A stretch of 64,000 nt of DNA from CAVQKZ01 sp963837325 (GTDB taxonomy: Bacteria; Actinomycetota; Actinomycetes; Mycobacteriales; Jatrophihabitantaceae), in contig CAWIMV010000001.1 of assembly GCA_963837325.1 (NCBI GenBank), positions 1,674,001 through 1,738,000 on the forward strand, written 5' to 3'. Shown piece by piece: positions 58,539-64,000 of the stretch (positions within the stretch are counted from its first letter, which is position 1; each line of letters opens with the position of its first letter). A model generated the notes under the pieces. That model was given only the letters and a program-made list of their open reading frames with translations. It was not told where the DNA came from and did no database searches. The position numbers and the translations under genes were made by a program.

Positions 58539-59644
58539 TGGGCGACGTGTCCGCACCGTTCATAGCTGGCCTGCAACTGTCCGAGCGCTTCTACCTGGAG
58601 GTCGTCGCGCCGCTGCTCGAGCGGCACTTTCCGGGCCTGCCCCACGCGGCCGCCCGGATCGGCGGCGGATCGGAAGTACTCGGCTACGACACAGCGCGCT
58701 CGGCCGACCACGAGTGGGGACCGCGTCTGCAGCTGTTTCTGACCGGCGACGATGCCGGTCGGCATGGGCCTGCAATCACGCAGATGCTGTCCGAGCAGTT
58801 GCCCAAGACGTTTCTCGGCTATCCGACCAACTTCGTGTCCACCGGCGAGGATGGCGACATTCGATACATGCAGTTCACCGACGGTCCGGTTCAGCACCGC
58901 GTAGAAGTGGCCGACACGACGACGTGGTTCGTGAGCCACCTCGGCTTCGACCCAACTCAATCGGTCACCACGGCCGACTGGCTAGCCACCCCTTGGCAGC
59001 GCCTGCTCGAGTTCACCGCCGGTGCGGTCTTCCGCGACGATCTCGGCACCATCACCGCCGCGCGTCGACTGGTCGAGTGGTATCCAGCCGAGGTCGAGCG
59101 CTACGTGCTGGCCTGCCAGTGGCGGCGAATCGCGCAAGAGGAGGCCTTCCCCGGCCGGTGCGCAGAAGTGGGTGACGACCTCGGCTCGGCGAACGTCGCC
59201 GCCCGGCTGATCCGCGACATCATGCAGCTCTGGCTGCTGCTCCATCGCCAGTACCCGCCCTACAGCAAATGGCTCGGCACGGCGTTCGCCCGGCTGCCCG
59301 GCACCGCCGATCTCGCTGCCCACCTGCGCGGGGCGCAACAGGCGGCGGGGTGGAACGCGCGAGAAGATCACCTCGTCGCGGCCTATGAGTCGACCGCCGA
59401 ACTTCATAACAGGTTTCTGAGCACCGCGGTCGATCCGACCGTGAGCTACCACTTCGACCGGCCGTTTCGAGTGATTCACGCGCAGCGCTTCGTCGATGCG
59501 CTCCTGGGCTCGATCACCGACGGCACGCTGCGCGGTCTGACGCCGCTGGGCACCGTCGACCAGTGGATCGACAGCACCGACGCGCTCGGGCACAGCGGCG
59601 ACCTGCGAGCGGTCGTCGAAACCCGGCTGGCGCGGATTGGCTGA
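58535..59644 (+). CDS. DUF4037 protein, nucleotidyltransferase-fold-like
   Basis: A 369-residue DUF4037 protein. An N-terminal region has GGGSEVLGYDTARSADHEWG (~47), resembling the G-S...D-x-D signature of minimal nucleotidyltransferases. The C-terminal DUF4037 helical part has YVLACQWRRIAQEEAF, ANVAARLIRDIMQLWLLLHRQYPPYSKW. No signal or membrane segment. ATG 58535 or 58538 begins inside the HNH stop (ATGATG overlap). The function is unknown; tRNA- or small-molecule nucleotidyl transfer is only a fold-based guess. Confidence 0.8.
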   Translation: MMGDVSAPFIAGLQLSERFYLEVVAPLLERHFPGLPHAAARIGGGSEVLGYDTARSADHEWGPRLQLFLTGDDAGRHGPAITQMLSEQLPKTFLGYPTNFVSTGEDGDIRYMQFTDGPVQHRVEVADTTTWFVSHLGFDPTQSVTTADWLATPWQRLLEFTAGAVFRDDLGTITAARRLVEWYPAEVERYVLACQWRRIAQEEAFPGRCAEVGDDLGSANVAARLIRDIMQLWLLLHRQYPPYSKWLGTAFARLPGTADLAAHLRGAQQAAGWNAREDHLVAAYESTAELHNRFLSTAVDPTVSYHFDRPFRVIHAQRFVDALLGSITDGTLRGLTPLGTVDQWIDSTDALGHSGDLRAVVETRLARIG

Positions 59645-59754
59645 CTCCCCCACCGCTGGTGTCGAATTGGCGGCAGGCTGTTCGACGCACGGGTGAGCCA
59701 GGATCCCGACCGGTCGCGGTGACCGGCGCCCGGCGACACAGGAAGGCACTTCTG

Positions 59755-60186
59755 ATGCGTTTCATGGCGATTGTGAAGGCGACTGAATCCTCCGAGGCGG
59801 GCGAGCTGCCCAGTGCCGAACTGCTCGAGGAGATGGGCAAATTCAACGAGGAACTGGTCAAGGCCGGCGTGCTGCTCGCCGGCGACGGGCTGCAGCCCAG
59901 CTCCAAGGGCGCTCGAGTCGTGTTCAGCGGCGACCAGCGCAAGGTCATCGACGGCCCGTTCGCTGAGACCAAGGAGCTGATCGCGGGCTACTGGATCCTC
60001 GAACTCGGCTCCCTCGAGGAGGCGATCGAATGGATGAAGCGGGTGCCCAACCCGACCGGGGAGGACGGCCAGATCGAAATTCGGCAGGTCTTCGAGGCCG
60101 AAGACTTCGGCGACGCAATGACGCCGGAACAGATCGAGGCCGAGCGGACCATGGCGCAACGATCTGCCGCGCAACGGCACAACTAG
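59755..60186 (+). CDS. YCII/DGPF-domain protein
   Basis: A 143-residue YCII-family protein. MRFMAIVKATE at the start, an ELLEEMGKFNEELVKAGVLL helix, the eponymous DGPF in VIDGPFAETKELIAGYWIL and a final YVEIRQ-like strand (IEIRQVFE). AGGAAGG lies ~8 bases before ATG 59755. DGPF proteins are the conserved neighbours of ECF42 sigma factors, one of which begins 69 bp downstream. The biochemical role is unknown; a dimeric alpha/beta-barrel binding fold is expected. Confidence 0.93.
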   Translation: MRFMAIVKATESSEAGELPSAELLEEMGKFNEELVKAGVLLAGDGLQPSSKGARVVFSGDQRKVIDGPFAETKELIAGYWILELGSLEEAIEWMKRVPNPTGEDGQIEIRQVFEAEDFGDAMTPEQIEAERTMAQRSAAQRHN

Positions 60187-60242
60187 CGCGCACCCCGCGG
60201 GCGCACGCCAGGGGGCGTGCGCTGGCGGTTTGCCGGCCGGGC

Positions 60243-60248
60243 TAGTTT
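60243..60248 (+). promoter_or_regulatory. Possible -10 (leaderless start) for the ECF sigma gene
   Basis: TAGTTT fits TANNNT and is followed by exactly six bases and GTG 60255. No Shine-Dalgarno is seen. Same geometry as at 10212 and similar to 57170. Confidence 0.35.
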
Positions 60249-60254
60249 CGGCAG

Positions 60255-61520
60255 GTGAGCACAGCTGCGCCGGCGCACAGAGCGATCGACGCAGTCTGGC
60301 GCATCGAGTCGGCCCGCCTGATCGGTGGGCTGGCGCGAATGGTGCGAGACGTCGGCCTGGCCGAGGACCTGGCTCAGGACGCACTTGTCGCCGCGCTCGA
60401 ACAGTGGCCGTCCTCCGGCGTCCCCCACAATCCGGGGGCCTGGCTGATGACGATCGCCAAACGGCGGGCCGTCGATCATGTCCGTCGCCAGGTCAACCTC
60501 GGCCGAAAGCTGGAACAGATCGGGCGAGATCTTCCTACCGACGACCAGCACGCAATCGACGTCGACCTGCCCGACCACCTCGAGGACGACGTTCTGCGGC
60601 TGATGTTCACCGCCTGCCACCCCGTACTTTCCACCGAGGCCCGCGTCGCTCTGTGCTTGAAGATGCTGGCCGGCCTGCGCACCGAGGAGATCGCGCGCGC
60701 CTTCCTCGTGTCCACCCCGACGATCGCGCAGCGCATCGTGCGGGCCAAACGCACCCTGGCCGAGGCCAAGGTGCCTTTCGAAGTTCCAGGTCAGGACGAG
60801 CTGTCAGAGCGCCTGTCGTCCGTACTCGAAGTCGTCTATCTCGTGTTCAACGAGGGCTACGCGGCGACTGCTGGTGATGACTGGATGCGGCCCGCCCTGT
60901 GCGCTGAAGCGCTGCGCCTGGGCCGAATCCTCACGGCGCTCGCCGCCGACGAGCCCGAAGCTCATGGCCTGGTCGCGCTCATGGAACTGCAGGCATCGCG
61001 GCTCCGAGCTCGGACGGGTCCGGCCGGCGAAGTCATCACCTTGCTCGATCAGAATCGCAGTCGATGGGACCAGCTGCTGATCCGCCGTGGTCTCGCGGCG
61101 CTGGAACGAGCAGAACAGCTCGGCGGCGCGGTCGGACCGTACGCGATCCAGGCCGCGATCGCCGCCTGTCACGCCCGCGCGCTCACTGCCGAGGCAACGG
61201 ACTGGCCCCGCATCGCGGCGCTGTACGCCGTGCTGTCCCGGCTTGCTCCCTCGCCCGTCGTCGAACTCAACCGCGCGGTTGCCGTCGGCATGGCCGAGGG
61301 TCCGGCTGAAGGCTTGGCGCTCGTCGACGCACTAGCCGACGATCCGGTCCTGCGTGGCTACCACCTACTGCCAGGGGTGCGCGGGGACCTGCTGGCGAAG
61401 CTCGGTCGCGACGCCGAGGCGGGTGCCGAATTCGAGCGCGCCGCCGCGCTCACCCAGAACACCAGCGTGCGCAACCTGCTCCTCGCCCGGGCCCGCGCCT
61501 GTCGCGACGACGTTGCCTAG
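60255..61520 (+). CDS. ECF42-type RNA polymerase sigma factor with C-terminal TPR-like extension
   Basis: A 421-residue ECF sigma factor. Sigma-2 region: LARMVRDVGLAEDLAQDALVAALEQWP and AWLMTIAKRRAVDHVRR. Sigma-4 region: LMFTACHPVLSTEARVALCLKMLAGL...EIARAFLVSTPTIAQRIVRAK. The ~220-residue C-terminal part (SVLEVVYLVFNEGY, YAIQAAIAACHARA, SPVVELNRAVAV) is the helical-repeat extension that defines ECF42 and replaces an anti-sigma factor. Next to the DGPF gene, its hallmark partner and likely target. Confidence 0.94.
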   Translation: MSTAAPAHRAIDAVWRIESARLIGGLARMVRDVGLAEDLAQDALVAALEQWPSSGVPHNPGAWLMTIAKRRAVDHVRRQVNLGRKLEQIGRDLPTDDQHAIDVDLPDHLEDDVLRLMFTACHPVLSTEARVALCLKMLAGLRTEEIARAFLVSTPTIAQRIVRAKRTLAEAKVPFEVPGQDELSERLSSVLEVVYLVFNEGYAATAGDDWMRPALCAEALRLGRILTALAADEPEAHGLVALMELQASRLRARTGPAGEVITLLDQNRSRWDQLLIRRGLAALERAEQLGGAVGPYAIQAAIAACHARALTAEATDWPRIAALYAVLSRLAPSPVVELNRAVAVGMAEGPAEGLALVDALADDPVLRGYHLLPGVRGDLLAKLGRDAEAGAEFERAAALTQNTSVRNLLLARARACRDDVA

Positions 61521-61569
61521 CGACGCGCAGCGTCAGTCCTGCTCACCGGACGCGACAACGTGCTCGGCG

Positions 61570-61740
61570 TCAACCGGCCGCAGGAACGCTGTCCGGGTCA
61601 TCCGGTCCGGGCATCGGCTCGACCGGCGCGGGCGGCAGCGTCTCAGGGGTATCCGGCGAGAGCGTCCCCGGATCGTCGGGAACCGGCTCGTTGGGATCGA
61701 TCGGCGGATAGTTGTCCGGGTCGGGACCTGGTTGCACCAC
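61570..61740 (-). CDS. Possible small Pro/Asp-rich protein (56 residues)
   Basis: An open frame from GTG 61740 (or 61737) to TGA at 61570. It encodes VVQPGPDPDNYPPIDPNEPV and then more Pro/Asp/Glu-rich sequence ending SVPAAG. There are 19 prolines or so and no hydrophobic core, so a disordered acidic peptide. It lies in the 280-bp space between the ECF gene and the convergent EEP gene, downstream of the latter on the same strand. No RBS is visible. Composition is too regular for random GC-rich sequence, but a gene is not proven. Confidence 0.4.
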   Translation of the reverse strand: MVQPGPDPDNYPPIDPNEPVPDDPGTLSPDTPETLPPAPVEPMPGPDDPDSVPAAG

Positions 61741-61806
61741 AGATGCAGTACAGCACGAATCGCCGCGACCGGAATCCCCGCCCCGGGCCGCCGCAAGACC
61801 GACCCG

Positions 61807-63330
61807 TCAGTACGGGAAGACCAGGTCCGACACGACGGGATTGTGATCGGAGGGGATGACGCCGACAAACCGGCCGTTCACCAAGGTGAGGACGACCTGC
61901 CACGATCGGACCGCCACTCCGGCCGGCGCATAGACGTGATCGATGCTCTGCCCAACGGCCGGTGGCGTGCGCAGGTACAGATTCGCGCTGTTGTAACGCT
62001 GGTTCGTCAGGGCGGTAGCCGCTTCGATCCCATCGGCTGCGCGGATCGCGCGCATCGCGCGCCCGCTCCCGTCGAAGGCGTGGTTTCGGTTGAGTACGGA
62101 GTTGAAGTCACCGGCGTAGATCACCGGGACGTGAGCAGCCGCCGCGTACGCACCGGCCTGAGCCAGCAAGCTCTGCGTCTGGGTCTGGCGCTGAGCGTCC
62201 GCCGCTGCTCCGGCACCGGGGATGAGATGCGGCGAGACCGAGAGGAACCGGGCACCGCTAGCGCGGCTTTCCAGGATTTGGTACGCGGCGAAGTTGCCGT
62301 ACGGCAGCGCCCAATGATCGCCGTTACCGACCGCACGATAGGTGGCCGCCTTGTAGAGCACGTAGTTGGCGGTGCGCCGATAGTTGGGCTCGCCGGGTGG
62401 TATCTCCGTGCGCGCCAACGAGTAGGTGCCGCCGAGGGCGGCGACGAGCGAGTCGATCTGGCGCGGGCCGCCCACCCCGGCCGTCCAGGCCGCCGCTTCC
62501 TGGATATCGATGACGTCAGGAGCGGCCTTCCTGATCAGCGCGACGACGCCCGGCTGGCGTTGCGACCAAGGGGCGATCACGTTGCCGCTCTCAATACTGC
62601 CGGCGGTGTTCGCCTCCATGAGGTTGTAGGTCATGACCCGGACCGCTTGCGAGCTGGACTGCACGATCCCTGTCGCGGCGGCGCTGTATGGCGACAGCGC
62701 CGTTCCGTTCACCGCCTGAACGCGAAAGTAATAGCGCGTCCCCCGGGCCAGGCCGTACGGGGTGAACTGACGCGCCGGTGCGTGGACGGCGTAATTGACC
62801 CGATGCGTGGTCATGGCCGCGTCGGTGGCCTGCGCGATGTGCACGCTGGTGACCGCGCCGCTGCGCCAGGTGAGGTAGATACCCGACGGCGAGGCCGTGA
62901 CCTGCACGCCGATGGGCGCGGCCGGGCGCAACCGGACGGACAGAATTTGCGCGGCGAATCTGCCGCTCGTCGCATTCAGCGCTTCGAGCCGGTAGTAGTA
63001 CGGGTCCGTCCGGTACCGCAGTTTGGTGAAGGTCACTCGAGTCGTGCTGGAAATCGCCGAAGCGCGACTGGAGTGAATACTGGTGAGGTACAGGGCGCTC
63101 CTGGTTGCAGCGGCAAAGACGCGGTACCGGTCTGCGTTCGCCGTCTTGTTGGCCAGAACGGTGAAGGCCGACGATGACACCGCTACGACGCGCCCGCCTG
63201 TAGGTATTGCGGGTAGCGACGTACTAGCGCCCGCGGGCGCAGTCCCAGGCGCCAGCACGCAGGCGAAGCCCACGAAGGCTACGAAGACCGCACCGGCCAC
63301 GCTTGCCGGACGAATGGTCACGTGGTCCAT
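61807..63330 (-). CDS. Secreted endonuclease/exonuclease/phosphatase-family protein with FN3 domains
   Basis: A 507-residue exported protein. An N-terminal signal peptide (VAGAVFVAFVGFACVLAPG) is followed by two fibronectin type III-like domains (~50-230; YYYRLEALNATSG and YYFRVQAVNGTALSPYS). The EEP catalytic domain starts near VRVMTYNLME and has DIQEA, YAGDFNS, DHVYAP and PSDHNPVV, covering the expected Asn, Glu, Asp-Asn and Asp-His active-site residues. It likely cleaves phosphodiesters (nucleic acid or lipid head group) outside the cell. ATG 63330 is used; GTG 63321 is favoured by AGGA 9 bases upstream. Convergent with the ECF gene. Confidence 0.87.
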   Translation of the reverse strand: MDHVTIRPASVAGAVFVAFVGFACVLAPGTAPAGASTSLPAIPTGGRVVAVSSSAFTVLANKTANADRYRVFAAATRSALYLTSIHSSRASAISSTTRVTFTKLRYRTDPYYYRLEALNATSGRFAAQILSVRLRPAAPIGVQVTASPSGIYLTWRSGAVTSVHIAQATDAAMTTHRVNYAVHAPARQFTPYGLARGTRYYFRVQAVNGTALSPYSAAATGIVQSSSQAVRVMTYNLMEANTAGSIESGNVIAPWSQRQPGVVALIRKAAPDVIDIQEAAAWTAGVGGPRQIDSLVAALGGTYSLARTEIPPGEPNYRRTANYVLYKAATYRAVGNGDHWALPYGNFAAYQILESRASGARFLSVSPHLIPGAGAAADAQRQTQTQSLLAQAGAYAAAAHVPVIYAGDFNSVLNRNHAFDGSGRAMRAIRAADGIEAATALTNQRYNSANLYLRTPPAVGQSIDHVYAPAGVAVRSWQVVLTLVNGRFVGVIPSDHNPVVSDLVFPY

Positions 63331-63524
63331 TCCTGTGGTCGCCGGAGAAATGCCTTCGCCGGGCCACGGATCAACAAGATCGGGACTAGAACGTAACGTC
63401 AATTCAGTGTGAGATCTACCTGCCGCGCGGTTACCGGCCGTACGGCTGGGGCCTCCGGGACCCTAATGAACCCCACTGTGCTGCCGATGGTTATGGCAAG
63501 AACCGTTGGTCGGGAAGGGGTTCT

Positions 63525-64000
63525 GTGAGGCCTCCGGCGTGGAAGGTCGTGGTCGCGGCCGGGTCTGCCGTCGTGGCCGCGTACTTCGCCGTGCCCGGAG
63601 AAGCCGGCAAGGACGTGCTGTACTCCGCGATCGGGGTCGCGGCCACGCTGTGCCTGGTGCTCGCCGTACGGGTGCATTGTCCGGCCGAACGGTTGGGCTG
63701 GCTCCTACTCGCGGCAGCCAGCGGCTTCTTCGTGCTCGGTGACGGCGTGCTGGACACCTACGACATCGTCCTGCACCAGGAGGCGCCGTATCCGTCGGTG
63801 GCCGACGGCCTGTATCTGCTGGGCTACCCCTTCCTGTTCGCCGGGGTCTTTCGGGTCACCCGCTCGCGCCGGAGTCCGGGTTCGCGAGAGAGCTGGGCCG
63901 ATGCCGCCATGGTCGCCATCGGCGCCCTGGCGGTGTCGTGGCAGTTCCTGATGGCTTCCTACGCCCACGACGCGGCGTCGGATGCTTTCGGTCGGCTGGT
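63525..64000 (+). CDS. Multi-pass membrane N-terminus of a probable signalling protein (truncated by window end)
   Basis: Open frame of 158 codons from GTG 63525 to the right edge with no stop. AAGGGG lies just upstream. The translation starts MRPPAWKVVVAAGSAVVAAY and shows at least four hydrophobic helices, with VLGDGVLDTYDIV, PSVADGLYLLGYPF, SWADAAMVAIGAL and FLMASYAHD. This pattern (GD..D, P-S-x-AD-x-LYL-x-GYP, W-x-F-x-MAPYAHD) is one I know from the sensory membrane region of actinobacterial GGDEF/EAL proteins and some histidine kinases. The output domain lies outside the window, so the class cannot be fixed. Confidence 0.75.
   Translation, partial: MRPPAWKVVVAAGSAVVAAYFAVPGEAGKDVLYSAIGVAATLCLVLAVRVHCPAERLGWLLLAAASGFFVLGDGVLDTYDIVLHQEAPYPSVADGLYLLGYPFLFAGVFRVTRSRRSPGSRESWADAAMVAIGALAVSWQFLMASYAHDAASDAFGRL

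Noticed and set aside
1..64000. tRNA, rRNA or riboswitch genes
   Set aside because: No T-loop-like GGTTCGANTCC in any intergenic gap and no gap long enough for rRNA; no recognised riboswitch core seen by eye.

Overview
The window is very GC-rich (about 70% by eye). It has short intergenic gaps, many 1-8 bp stop/start overlaps and frequent GTG/TTG starts. It also carries families typical of Actinobacteria: a DUF2469 gene beside rnhB, an ergothioneine operon, an ECF42 sigma factor with a DGPF/YCII partner, a DUF222-HNH endonuclease and a Rv2613c-like HIT protein next to thrS. This is a chromosomal segment of a free-living, aerobic, probably soil- or plant-associated actinobacterium; I cannot name the genus. 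I saw no tRNA, rRNA, CRISPR array, insertion sequence or prophage, and no gene-free stretch longer than about 300 bp.

Layout. (1) 1-10019: a conserved housekeeping block read leftward, rpsP-khpA-rimM-trmD-rplS-lepB-rnhB-DUF2469-yraN-comM-dprA-xerC, ending tail to tail with an M23 peptidase gene. A 25-bp tandem repeat carrying DnaA-box-like 9-mers lies upstream of the peptidase gene. (2) 10224-15506: a GH1 beta-glucosidase gene, a strong hairpin, then a leftward unit thrS-HIT-amidohydrolase. (3) 15644-23491: a probable catabolic locus with an IclR regulator, a benzoylformate-decarboxylase-like ThDP enzyme, an SDR, a sugar-type ABC importer and a C-C-cleaving cupin. A similar 17-bp near-palindrome lies in both of its divergent promoter regions. 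(4) 23510-27936: a soluble HAMP-array hybrid histidine kinase translationally coupled to a REC-PAS-GGDEF protein. (5) 28118-37258: a gamma-carbonic-anhydrase-like gene and a molybdenum hydroxylase locus (mocA-like, coxD, coxE, xdhC/coxF, coxS, coxL, coxM, coxG). CoxL carries the form II AYRGAGR loop, not the AYXCSFR loop of proven CO dehydrogenases.

(6) 37203-51491: a complete Ter stress-response island. It encodes eight TerD-superfamily domains, a TerC/DUF475 membrane protein, TelA with an XpaC-like partner, and an enzyme set (ATP-grasp, PRTase-TRSP-StiP-PELOTA fusion, CitE-like lyase, HAD phosphatase) that comparative genomics links to an unknown nucleoside-like metabolite. It is the most interesting and least characterised system here. 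(7) 51720-57033: a full egtABCDE ergothioneine operon, divergent from the Ter ATP-grasp gene, with a long dyad just before egtA. (8) 57183-64000: a DUF222-HNH endonuclease, a DUF4037 protein, a YCII/DGPF protein with its ECF42 sigma factor, a tiny Pro/Asp-rich ORF, a secreted FN3-EEP phosphodiesterase or nuclease, and the start of a multi-pass membrane signalling protein cut by the window edge.

Functional themes are translation and DNA processing on the left, aromatic or hydroxyketone and small-molecule oxidation in the middle, and metal/redox stress defence (Ter plus ergothioneine) on the right. Several genes (bgl, HNH, the ECF factor) have a TANNNT hexamer 6-7 nt before the start codon and no Shine-Dalgarno, suggesting leaderless mRNAs.
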